Origin: CAZESS01 sp964414415
Lineage (GTDB): Archaea; Thermoplasmatota; E2; UBA202; DSCA01
NCBI GenBank assembly: GCA_964414415.1
Contig: CAYPWJ010000001.1
Span: 1-64,000, forward strand
Length of the DNA: 64,000 bases
Reading direction: 5' to 3'
The notes beneath the pieces are model-generated. The model did no database searches. It saw only the letters and a program-made list of their open reading frames with translations, and was not told the DNA's origin. The position numbers were made by a program, and so were the translations under genes. Position 1 is the first letter of the stretch; each line of letters starts with the position of its first letter. Below are positions 43,803 to 51,393 of this stretch, one piece after another.

Positions 43803-45106
43803 TATTTTACCACGATCTGGATGTCCATCACGTTGGTCCCCGTGGGACCGGTCACGACGGCATCCCCCAGGCTTTTAAAAAACGGGTAGGAGTCATTGTC
43901 ACGGAGCGCCGCCTCCGGGTCCAGACCGCGCTGCCGGGCACGCCGCATCGTGTCGCCGTCGGCGATGGCACCGGCGGCGGGGCTGCATCCGTCGACGCCG
44001 TCGGTGCCGCATGAAAGAACCACGATGTCTTCTCCCTCGATCTCCTGCAGTGCCCCGAGGACGAGTTCCTGGTTTCTCCCGCCCCTGCCGTCGCCGGTGA
44101 CCGTCACCGTCGTCTCGCCACCGAAGATGGCAACGCCGCGGTCGCGCGGCAGCAGCTTCGCGTACCGGCCGATGTCCCGGCCGACCTCCCGTGCTTCTCC
44201 GGACAGGGTCGTGCTGGCGACGGCGGCATGGTAGCCTTTCGCTGCGGCTGCCTCGCGGGCGTGGTGGCAGGCCCGCTCGTTGTTGGCCACGAGGACATGT
44301 TCAACCCGGTCGAGCCGGACGGGGGTCTCCTCCACGTCGCCGCTGCATCCCGCCTGGATGTGCCGTCTGACCTCGCCGTCCGTCCAGCGGTCATATCCGG
44401 TGAGCACCTTCCGTGCATCGTCATACGTGGTGGGGTCGGGAGCCGTGGGGCCGCTCGCGATGAACGCGAGCGGGTCGCCGATGACGTCGGAGACGACGAG
44501 CGACAGGATGCGGCCGCTGCACCGCGCTGCAAGCCGGCCGCCCTTCACCGTGGAGAGATGCTTGCGGACGGTGTTGAGCTCCTGGATGGTGCACCCTGCA
44601 TGCATGAGCTCCCTGGTTGCGGTCTGCATCGCCTCCAGCGACACGGCCGGCTGACAGAGCAGGGCGGAGCCGCCGCCGGATATGAGCACGAGCATCAGAT
44701 CGCGTTCCCCGGCGCGGTCGACGACGTCGAGCAGCTCCCGCGTAGCATCGACGTTGCGCTGGCTGGGCAGCGGATGGTCGCCCTCCTTTACCCGTATGCA
44801 GTCGAGCTCGCTCTGCGCTGTCGATATCACGAGACCGTCCATGACGGGCAGAACCGCTTCGACGGCGCGGGCCATCGCTATGCTGGCTTTGCCGAAGCCG
44901 GCGACGTAGACATCGTCCACCCTGTTCAGGTCGACGGTGACGTCGCCCGCTGACAGCACGCCGCCGGTGAGCGACAGCGCCTTCCGGGTCGCCTCCTGAG
45001 CGTCGACGCTTGCGAGAGCTGCCTCGAGCATGTCCAGTGCGTCGCTTCGAGCCGAGCGAGCCGGCTCCGGTGCGTCGAGCACTGCCTCGCGGTTGATGAC
45101 CTGCAT
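43799..45106 (-). CDS. gck: Glycerate 2-kinase (DUF4147/MOFRL family)
   Basis: The roughly 435-residue protein matches archaeal glycerate kinases that form 2-phosphoglycerate. Landmarks are VAGFGKASIAMARAVEAV, KEGDHPLPSQRNVDAT, VLISGGGSALL, RKHLSTVKGGRLA, VSDVIGDPLAFIASGPTAPDPTT and the MOFRL-region FGGETTVTVTGDGRGGRNQEL. ATG at 45106 is chosen because TTTAAAT on the minus strand starts about 30 bases upstream. In this genome its product could feed 2-phosphoglycerate kinase and cDPG synthetase at 61-63 kb. Confidence 0.9.
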   Translation of the reverse strand: MQVINREAVLDAPEPARSARSDALDMLEAALASVDAQEATRKALSLTGGVLSAGDVTVDLNRVDDVYVAGFGKASIAMARAVEAVLPVMDGLVISTAQSELDCIRVKEGDHPLPSQRNVDATRELLDVVDRAGERDLMLVLISGGGSALLCQPAVSLEAMQTATRELMHAGCTIQELNTVRKHLSTVKGGRLAARCSGRILSLVVSDVIGDPLAFIASGPTAPDPTTYDDARKVLTGYDRWTDGEVRRHIQAGCSGDVEETPVRLDRVEHVLVANNERACHHAREAAAAKGYHAAVASTTLSGEAREVGRDIGRYAKLLPRDRGVAIFGGETTVTVTGDGRGGRNQELVLGALQEIEGEDIVVLSCGTDGVDGCSPAAGAIADGDTMRRARQRGLDPEAALRDNDSYPFFKSLGDAVVTGPTGTNVMDIQIVVKY

Positions 45107-45129
45107 GGTATCACATAGCACAAATCGGT

Positions 45130-45137
45130 ATTTAAAC
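45130..45137 (-). promoter_or_regulatory. TATA box of glycerate kinase
   Basis: GTTTAAAT on the minus strand starts 31 bases before ATG 45106, the leaderless spacing. Confidence 0.55.
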
Positions 45138-45166
45138 GATGTCGGACGTCCGGGGGAGAGGGGGTC

Positions 45167-46054
45167 TCAGGGAGCCCGCATGTCGACGGTTGTTATGGTG
45201 TAGGTGATTTCGACGTCCTTGTCGTCCTGGAAGCCACTGTTCCCGTCGTCGCTGCCGTCTGACGTGCCGGTCTGGGTGCGGCCGACGTCGCCGGTGCCCA
45301 GATGGTATTCCACGACCAATCCGTAGCCCTGGTCGTCCCTGCCGCTGTCTCTGCCGTCAACGTCGAGTAGTTCCTCCCGTCCGGTCGGGTCTTCGTCGTA
45401 GACCTCAAGGCGGATAACGTGAGAGCGGTCGTCCGATACATTGGTGGTCATGCTCCAGTTGACCGTGTAGGGTTTATCGATCTGCAGTTCCTGTGCCTCT
45501 GCTGGCAGGTGATCCGTAACGATGACACCGTCCACATATATTTTACAAAAAATCTGTGCCGTTGACTGCTGGAACGGCCAAAATCCATCGACCACGTCTT
45601 TCACCCGTATGCGGTCGATACTCACCCGGATGCCTGCATCTTTCAGCGGTATGAGGTCAATCCCGTCGTTGACGCCGTCGCCGTCGGTGTCAGCGTTCTG
45701 CGGATCCGTCCCCAGCTGATATTCCTCGTAGTTATATAGCCCGTCGCCGTCGGGATCTGCATCGCGGTCGCCCGGGTCATTCGGGTCAAGTCCGTTGGCT
45801 TCCTCCCAGTCGTCAGGCATGCCGTCGCCGTCGCTGTCCGGGCCGCCGTTGCCGCCGGATTCACGCTCGTAAAGGATGGGGGCAACGATGATGGCAGCGA
45901 GGACGAGCAGCGCCACAACGAAAATAGAGATAAGAACCTTGGCAGAGGCCATCCTCTCCTTTATTGACGGTCCATCAAGCGGGGCGCCGCAGGCCTTGCA
46001 TCGCTCGGCATCATCAGGATTTTCCTCCCCGCAGATATTACAGATAGTGGCCAT
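45167..46054 (-). CDS. Zinc-ribbon membrane protein with calcium (TSP3) repeats and C2-like domain
   Basis: The 295-residue protein starts with a cytoplasmic zinc ribbon (CNICGEENPDDAERCKACG), then a membrane helix (about 39-60). Outside are thrombospondin type 3-like calcium loops (DSDGDGMPDD, DADPDGDGLYN, DTDGDGVNDG) and a beta-sandwich that looks C2-like (IYVDGVIV, VIRLEVYDEDP). ATG at 46054 is chosen; TTTTTAAG lies about 30 bases upstream. The function is unknown. The sandwich resembles the N-terminal domain of the secreted metallopeptidase at 59344. Confidence 0.8.
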   Translation of the reverse strand: MATICNICGEENPDDAERCKACGAPLDGPSIKERMASAKVLISIFVVALLVLAAIIVAPILYERESGGNGGPDSDGDGMPDDWEEANGLDPNDPGDRDADPDGDGLYNYEEYQLGTDPQNADTDGDGVNDGIDLIPLKDAGIRVSIDRIRVKDVVDGFWPFQQSTAQIFCKIYVDGVIVTDHLPAEAQELQIDKPYTVNWSMTTNVSDDRSHVIRLEVYDEDPTGREELLDVDGRDSGRDDQGYGLVVEYHLGTGDVGRTQTGTSDGSDDGNSGFQDDKDVEITYTITTVDMRAP

Positions 46055-46100
46055 TTCCTCACTTCCTACAATAAGCATGGCCTTAAAAATGTATCCGTGG

Positions 46101-46514
46101 CTATGGCTTCGCCAGGATATCTGCAACGATGGCCCTGAAGTCCGACGGCAGTGTCGTCCGCTCGATGACCTCCTCGGCGCCGGCCTTCTCGAGCTCTTTG
46201 GCCCACCGGGTGGCGAACCATGCTGTGTAGCCGTAGATGCGTGCCTCGGGATCGATGTCCAGGATGCGGCGCGTGGCCTCAACGCCGTCGATCTCTCCGT
46301 CGCTCCACTGTGTCAGGTTGAGATCCATGATGACGAGATCGGGCGTCAATCCCTTGTCCATGAGGGTACGGTACCTGTCGACGCCGTCCTCGCCGGTGAG
46401 TGCCCCGTGCACCCTGATGGGCATGTCGAGCAGCGACAGGTTTCGCCTGATGAGATCCTGCATGGTCTCTTCGTCGTCTATAACCAGCACGATATATGGT
46501 GTATCCATCATCAT
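46101..46514 (-). CDS. Stand-alone response regulator receiver domain
   Basis: The 137-residue protein is a CheY-like receiver. It has the acidic pair (VIDDEE), the phosphorylation aspartate in LVIMDLNL and the switch threonine in YGYTAW. Where the conserved lysine should be (usually KP), the sequence reads VIERTTLP, so arginine may replace lysine. There is no output domain, and no histidine kinase is in the window. Three consecutive ATGs (46514, 46511, 46508) follow a TATA box (TATTTAAA, minus strand from 46540). Confidence 0.85.
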   Translation of the reverse strand: MMMDTPYIVLVIDDEETMQDLIRRNLSLLDMPIRVHGALTGEDGVDRYRTLMDKGLTPDLVIMDLNLTQWSDGEIDGVEATRRILDIDPEARIYGYTAWFATRWAKELEKAGAEEVIERTTLPSDFRAIVADILAKP

Positions 46515-46626
46515 CCCTACATCGGATGTCCCTTTAAATAGTTATATCCTTCTGCAGCCATGTTTCAGCATAAAAAGAGAGAAAAAACCCTTCCGGGTGA
46601 CGCAGGGGGAAAGAGAAGAAACGGAC

Positions 46627-46944
46627 TCAGCCGAACAGTGCGCCAAGTCCTTCTTCGACTTCTTCTTCACTGACTTCTTCTTCCTCTTCTTCCGTTTCTG
46701 CCGCCTCTTCTTCCTCGGCGCCGCCTTCCTCGGCTGGTGCCGCGGCCGGTGCAGCTGCAGCCGGTGCCGCAGCGGCGCTCTCGATGACCTCTTCGATGTC
46801 GACGCCGTCGAGCGAAGCAGTCAACGCCTTGACGCGCGCGTCTTCGATGTCGACGCCCGCTGCTTCCAGGACCTTGCTCAGGTTTTCTTCGTTGACCTCT
46901 TTTCCGGCAGAATGGAGAAGCATTGCTCCATATACATATTCCAT
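46627..46944 (-). CDS. rpl12: Ribosomal protein P1 (L12e)
   Basis: The 105-residue stalk protein has a helical dimerisation N-terminus (MEYVYGAMLLHSAGKEVNEENLSKVLEAAG), an Ala/Pro hinge and an acidic tail ending EEGLGALFG, which recruits translation GTPases. It follows the P0 gene after 21 bases, with GGTGAT as ribosome site. The 46545-46626 stretch after it shows no gene. Confidence 0.95.
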   Translation of the reverse strand: MEYVYGAMLLHSAGKEVNEENLSKVLEAAGVDIEDARVKALTASLDGVDIEEVIESAAAAPAAAAPAAAPAEEGGAEEEEAAETEEEEEEVSEEEVEEGLGALFG

Positions 46945-46965
46945 TTTTATATCACCTTTTTTTCC

Positions 46966-47805
46966 TCATTCGGGTTCCGTTTTTAACTCTTTTGCCAGTG
47001 TTGCCGCCTGTGTCTGTGCACGGCCGATGAACTGTGGGATGATGTCCTTCGTATAGGTCTCCGTTTCCAGTGCCACGGCAACCGCGTTGCGATACGCCCT
47101 GTGCAAGAGCTGCGGGAGCACCTCCGCGGCTGGATAAGCGATACCGCGTGTCAGGGCAAGCGCGCTCCCGGCTGCTCTCTTGAAATTGTCGATGACTTCT
47201 TGCTCGTCGATGCTCAGTATGTCTGGCGTAAACACGGAGCCGTCCTCGAAGACGGCGCGTGCGTCGAGACCGACCTCCATCGGGTGGATTTCGAGCTTGG
47301 CAAGCATCTTCGCCACGTGGGGCTCGATGCTCTCGCCTTCCTCCACCACCGTGACTGTCTTCTCGATGACGATGGCACCCTCGCGGATAGCTGCCGGGAT
47401 GCCGATCTGTTGCAGGTCGCTTACAATGGGGCCCGGCTTGAATGGCGTTTTTCCCTTCTCCACCACGATGTCGCAGGGGGCCGTTTCTCCTCCCTTGGCC
47501 GGGGCGTCCATCTTGGCTGCCTCCAGCCGCCTGTAGAGCTTGAAGGGATTCATGTCGGTGGCGATGATGGCGCTCTGTCCCGCTACGTAGTCGGTCAGCG
47601 CCGCTTCGCCGTTTTTGTCTGCAAGAGCGATTTTGATAAGGGTGTTCTTCGAGACTCTGACGACGGCATCGCCGCGAAGCTCCCGGCGCATCTCGTGCAT
47701 CTGCGACGCGGGGATCCCGTGGATGTTCACGATGCCGATCACGGGGTAGCTGTCGATGATGTCTTTGAGTTCGTCGACCTCTTCAATCTTCCATTGTGCC
47801 GGCAT
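46966..47805 (-). CDS. rplP0: Ribosomal protein P0 (L10), lacking the acidic tail
   Basis: The 279-residue protein has the L10 RNA-binding domain (VDELKDIIDSYPVIGIVNIHGIPASQMHEMRRELRG) and the P1-binding helices. It ends QTQAATLAKELKTEPE, without the alanine-rich hinge and acidic GLGALF tail that most archaeal P0 proteins share with P1. No frameshift explains this: the stop is followed directly by the P1 ribosome site. The gene abuts rpl1 (1-base overlap). Confidence 0.93.
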   Translation of the reverse strand: MPAQWKIEEVDELKDIIDSYPVIGIVNIHGIPASQMHEMRRELRGDAVVRVSKNTLIKIALADKNGEAALTDYVAGQSAIIATDMNPFKLYRRLEAAKMDAPAKGGETAPCDIVVEKGKTPFKPGPIVSDLQQIGIPAAIREGAIVIEKTVTVVEEGESIEPHVAKMLAKLEIHPMEVGLDARAVFEDGSVFTPDILSIDEQEVIDNFKRAAGSALALTRGIAYPAAEVLPQLLHRAYRNAVAVALETETYTKDIIPQFIGRAQTQAATLAKELKTEPE

Positions 47806-48449
47806 CAGACCACCTCGACGGGTTTCCCCATGGTTGTCTTCACGTAGATGGCGTCGATGTTGTTGCGTCCGCGCTCCAGTTTTTCCTCAAGGATCTTGAG
47901 GATGGCGCTGACGTTGTCGGCGATGTCTTCCGGGTCCATTGTCTCCATGCCGACCTGGCAGTGGAACGTGGTGGCGCTCTTGGATCGCACGCGAGCGGTG
48001 TGCCGAAGCCGCTCGACCTTCTCGGCGATGTCGGCGGTCGGTGGTACCGGACTCGGCATCTTGCCGCGGGGCCCCAGGAATCGACCGAGGTGTTTACCGA
48101 TGGTTGGCATGAGCGGAGCTGCGGCGAGGAAGAAGTCGTAGTCCTCCGCTATTTTTTTTGCCTCCGCCGCGTCGTCGGCGAGTTCTTCTATCTCGTCGGG
48201 GTTGAAGACGGCGTCGGCGACCTCTTTCGCCTTGAGGGCCATTTCACCGCTGCCGAACACGCCCACCTTTGCGTCTTCGCCTCGTCCCGCCGGCAGGTGG
48301 ATTTCTTCGTCAATCCGGTTGGACGGCTCGTTCATGTCGATGTCTTTGAGATTGATAGCGAGGTCGACAGTCTGGGTGAAGTTCCGGTCCGTGTTGTGGT
48401 CTTCATCCAGTGCTTTTTGTACTGCGGTAACGATTTCTGTAGCTGCCAT
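47805..48449 (-). CDS. rpl1: Ribosomal protein L1
   Basis: The roughly 214-residue L1 shows FTQTVDLAINLKDIDMNEPSNRIDEEIHLP, the two-domain hinge region and MPTIGKHLGRFLGPRGKMPSPVPP. L1 forms the mobile stalk near the exit site and in archaea often represses its own operon. ATG at 48449 (MAATEIVTAVQ) matches family starts; ATG at 48467 would add six residues. The promoter TATA (TTTATATA, minus strand from 48491) lies upstream. The L11 gene that often accompanies L1 is not here. Confidence 0.94.
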   Translation of the reverse strand: MAATEIVTAVQKALDEDHNTDRNFTQTVDLAINLKDIDMNEPSNRIDEEIHLPAGRGEDAKVGVFGSGEMALKAKEVADAVFNPDEIEELADDAAEAKKIAEDYDFFLAAAPLMPTIGKHLGRFLGPRGKMPSPVPPTADIAEKVERLRHTARVRSKSATTFHCQVGMETMDPEDIADNVSAILKILEEKLERGRNNIDAIYVKTTMGKPVEVV

Positions 48450-48483
48450 AGCAATCGCGACAGACATCGGAATGGCGATGTGT

Positions 48484-48491
48484 TATATAAA
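48484..48491 (-). promoter_or_regulatory. TATA box of the L1-P0-P1 operon
   Basis: TTTATATA on the minus strand predicts a start near 48462. In the rest of 48492-48725 I see a stem-loop (CTGCTGTCTG/CAGACAACAGCAG, 48587-48615), an AT palindrome GTTAAATTTTTCTTTAAC and a likely TATA (TTATTTAA near 48680) for the next gene, but no gene. Confidence 0.55.
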
Positions 48492-48725
48492 AGTTGTTTT
48501 TGCGAGATAGGGGGGGAGCAGCGACCCTCATCATGGCCCGTTATCCGGATGTGAGGTGCCGACTGTGCAGCTCTGTGTGGTCCATGCTGCTGTCTGTGTT
48601 CTCAGACAACAGCAGAGAATAGGGGAGCGACGTAGTTAAATTTTTCTTTAACTCGGTTCAAATCAGGTTGAGAAAAACGTTATTTAACGACGGCTCAATC
48701 AGGCTTGACGTGTCACGAGGTAACC

Positions 48726-50135
48726 ATGTCACTTGCAACGCCAAAATACACTGACCCCGCTTTTCTCGAAGAGGTGAACAGGCGGCTGGCCGGCTATATG
48801 CCGGAGGGCGGCCCTGCACATCCAGGCGAAGTGGCGCTCTACGAACCGGCGAGCATGTACGGCACATCAAGGGAGACGGCGGAGCAATACCGCCTCGACG
48901 CCATACGGCATGCATTCCGGCATCACTATGAAAACAACAAATTTTACCACGATTACTGCCGCGAGCACGATGTAGCGCCGGACGACGTTACGGACTTCGA
49001 TGATTTCCACAAGATACCGCTGCTCTCCCACCGGTTTTTCAAAGATTACCCGGACGGCAAAGAATTTGCCATGTGGGTTGCAAACATCATGACCGGAGAG
49101 ATTCCCCGGGTGACCATCGACTCGGCGGAGCCGAGCTACGACGACGTCATCGAAAGCTTCGGCCGCTCCGGCGTCACCATCGCCTACTCAAGCGGCACCA
49201 CCGGCCGGTTCACCTTCATCCCACGCGACCGGCAGACGTATTACGATGCAGAATACGCCATCGCCAGATGCTGCCTGGAAATGCTGAGCGACTGGTGGGA
49301 ATATGACTCCGACGCCTACCTGCTGTTTCCACACCCCCACAAGACCAACCTCTGGGTCGGCAAGGTCACTGCGGCGCTGCCCGATGCAGTCGTCAAAAAC
49401 GTCGAGGTGGCCATCGACCGCGAGATCACCACCGACCTCATCCGGGTATCGATGGGCAGACCCGAGGGCATCAAGGAAAAACTGATGAGCGGCATCGCGC
49501 GGCTCACATCGAAGCGGCGCAACCGGAAGATGGTTGACGACATCATCAGCTGGCTTGAACGCCTCGAGCCCACTGACAGGCACATCGGCTTTTTCGGTGC
49601 CCCTTTCATCCTCAACCTGGTCATGGACAAGCTGGCTGAGGAGGGCAGGCACTTCGACTTCGGCGAGCGCGGCGCCGTGATGACCGGCGGCGGATGGAAA
49701 GTCCACGAGGACCAGCGGCTGCCCGTCGAAGACTTCAGGCAACGAGTCGAAACATATCTGGGTATCCCCGACCGGCAGTGCCTCGACCTCTACGCGATGG
49801 TGGAATGCAACGGGTTCATGGCCCAGTGCCCCGAGGGCCATTATCTGCACATCCCGCACAATTATCTCCACCCCATGGTGCTCGACGAGAACAACCAGCC
49901 GCTCGGCTACGGTGAGTACGGCAAATTCGCGTTCTTGGACGGCCTCGCGATGAGCTACCCTGGCTTCATCTTCACCGGCGACCGGGTAAAGCTCCATGAG
50001 AGCTGCCCGGGCTGCGACCGCGAGGGACCGGTCCTCGAGCCCGAGGTGAGCAGAATGGCCGGCGAGGAGATACGCGGGTGCGCGGAGGAGATGCGGAAGA
50101 TGCTGATGAGCGACCTCGACGAGGTGAGCCAGTGA
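48726..50135 (+). CDS. LuxE/PaaK-type acyl-adenylating enzyme
   Basis: The 469-residue protein belongs to the adenylate-forming superfamily near LuxE acyl-protein synthetase and PaaK. The phosphate loop TIAYSSGTTGRFTFIPR is near residue 152. The FFGAPFIL, MTGGGW and FTGDRVKLHESCPGCDREGPVLE segments match the adenylate-binding and C-terminal parts. The substrate acid is unknown; no LuxC-type reductase is adjacent. ATG at 48726 follows GAGGT at 48717-48721; the longer frame starts at TTG. The stop overlaps the next gene's GTG start (GTGA), so the two proteins are probably made together. Confidence 0.82.
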   Translation: MSLATPKYTDPAFLEEVNRRLAGYMPEGGPAHPGEVALYEPASMYGTSRETAEQYRLDAIRHAFRHHYENNKFYHDYCREHDVAPDDVTDFDDFHKIPLLSHRFFKDYPDGKEFAMWVANIMTGEIPRVTIDSAEPSYDDVIESFGRSGVTIAYSSGTTGRFTFIPRDRQTYYDAEYAIARCCLEMLSDWWEYDSDAYLLFPHPHKTNLWVGKVTAALPDAVVKNVEVAIDREITTDLIRVSMGRPEGIKEKLMSGIARLTSKRRNRKMVDDIISWLERLEPTDRHIGFFGAPFILNLVMDKLAEEGRHFDFGERGAVMTGGGWKVHEDQRLPVEDFRQRVETYLGIPDRQCLDLYAMVECNGFMAQCPEGHYLHIPHNYLHPMVLDENNQPLGYGEYGKFAFLDGLAMSYPGFIFTGDRVKLHESCPGCDREGPVLEPEVSRMAGEEIRGCAEEMRKMLMSDLDEVSQ

Positions 50136-51115
50136 TCCAGAAGCTCCGTGAAATCAGGGAAAAAAACTACATCATGCCCTGGCAGATGTTCAAAAACGTC
50201 GCCCGGACGATCCCAGCGCTCCTCAAAGGCGTCATACTGCATCCCGTGGCCGTCGTCAGGGCCAACCGCCTGGCTAAAAAAGTCAGCAAGGAGCCAGCGC
50301 AGATTGACCCGCCGTACTCGATCCCCGAGTACCACGACGACATGCCGTATTATAACGAAAACAGCCGATATCTCCGCCCGACGCATTTCTGCGACAGCCA
50401 CGCCCCGGACATCATCGCCATGGCAAACGAGCTCGGCGCCCATGAGCTGCCCAACCGGGAATATGCGGAGGCAGCCTTCGACTTCGTCAAGAACAACATC
50501 AAGCTGGCGTTTGTGCCGCTCGACGGCGCCGTTGAGACGCTCAGGCGAGGCAGCGGGACCTGTCTGCATCAGCTGTCGCTTTTTGCAGCGCTCTGTCGGG
50601 CCGGCGGCGTGTCAGCGCGCTACCGGCTCTACAGCCTGGCGCTCGTCGAATCCATGTACGACAACCTGGTGGGGGCCAGCCGTGTGCTGCAGCACTGGTA
50701 CGATGCCTTCGGCTCGTTCATGCTCCACGGTACGGCGGAGGCGCTCATCGACGGTGAATGGGTGACCGCCGACCCGACGTTCACCCCGGCGTACGAGGTT
50801 GCAATGGGCGTGCCGCTGGCCACGTTCGGTGACGACCCCACCGGCAGGTGGAACTACCCCGTCGAGGATACGATGATGGTGCTGGAAGGGCTGCCCTACG
50901 GAATCGGTGCCGGCTGGAATTTCCTGGTCAAGCGGGCGCTCCCCGGCGAGGTCATGAAGATAAACATGAGCGTGGAAAAAGCCAGACAGCGTGGCCGGGA
51001 GCAGCTTGATGAAATAGGGCTGGAGAGCTATGACAGCTCGACACGTGCGGGCTACCGGGCGCAGATGCCCAACGTCACGCTGGAGCGCTCGCCGCAGCTG
51101 GTGTTCGAGGACTAA
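50132..51115 (+). CDS. Transglutaminase-like cysteine enzyme
   Basis: The 327-residue protein has a transglutaminase-fold core with a complete Cys-His-Asp triad: GSGTCLHQLSLFAALCRAGG (Cys near residue 149), LQHWYDAF (His) and VTADPTFTPAYE (Asp). The N-terminus has a basic region with one amphipathic or hydrophobic stretch (about 25-45). The start is GTG at 50132, with GAGGTG at 50120-50125 upstream; the overlap GTGA couples it to the adenylating enzyme. It could be a protease, an amidase or an acyl/amide transferase acting on the acyl product. That pairing is inferred from the context. Confidence 0.78.
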   Translation: MIQKLREIREKNYIMPWQMFKNVARTIPALLKGVILHPVAVVRANRLAKKVSKEPAQIDPPYSIPEYHDDMPYYNENSRYLRPTHFCDSHAPDIIAMANELGAHELPNREYAEAAFDFVKNNIKLAFVPLDGAVETLRRGSGTCLHQLSLFAALCRAGGVSARYRLYSLALVESMYDNLVGASRVLQHWYDAFGSFMLHGTAEALIDGEWVTADPTFTPAYEVAMGVPLATFGDDPTGRWNYPVEDTMMVLEGLPYGIGAGWNFLVKRALPGEVMKINMSVEKARQRGREQLDEIGLESYDSSTRAGYRAQMPNVTLERSPQLVFED

Positions 51116-51147
51116 CACTCTGTCGGTCCCTGGCAAATGACGGCGCT

Positions 51148-51306
51148 CTAATGCTGGTTTTTCGCTCGGCATTCCGGGCATTTTTCTTTGCCGGTGGGCT
51201 CCTGCTCGTTGACGTTCCATCCCGGGTCGTCGACGCCCGCGGGAACAGAGGAGCAGGTGGTACGCCAGTGAGCGATGCCGCCTTCCATCTTCCAGTAATA
51301 TGGCAC
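51148..51306 (-). CDS. Small Cys-rich putative zinc-binding protein
   Basis: A minus-strand frame of 52 codons, from GTG 51306 (or 46 codons from ATG 51288) to a TAG at 51148, reads ...GGIAHWRTTCSS... and ends EKCPECRAKNQH. Codon choice is GC-ending like the neighbours, and the HxxxxC plus CPEC pattern suggests a metal site. A TTTAAA palindrome at 51366-51371, shared with the divergent peptidase promoter, could start it. I recognise no family, and it could be a decayed remnant. Confidence 0.45.
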   Translation of the reverse strand: MPYYWKMEGGIAHWRTTCSSVPAGVDDPGWNVNEQEPTGKEKCPECRAKNQH

Positions 51307-51364
51307 AGTGTTATCGGCACGCGATATGTAACGATTTACCGCGCTGCGGAGGGCGGCGCATAAT

Positions 51365-51372
51365 CTTTAAAT
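51365..51372 (+). promoter_or_regulatory. TATA box of the M28 peptidase gene
   Basis: CTTTAAAT begins 29 bases before ATG 51394, the leaderless spacing. Its TTTAAA core is palindromic and could also direct transcription leftward. Confidence 0.65.
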
Positions 51373-51393
51373 GCATCCAGCGTTCCCATATAT

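Noticed and set aside
48587..48615. Stem-loop between rpl1 and the adenylating-enzyme gene as a small RNA
   Set aside because: The stem has a bulge, and no clear promoter or conserved feature supports a separate transcript.
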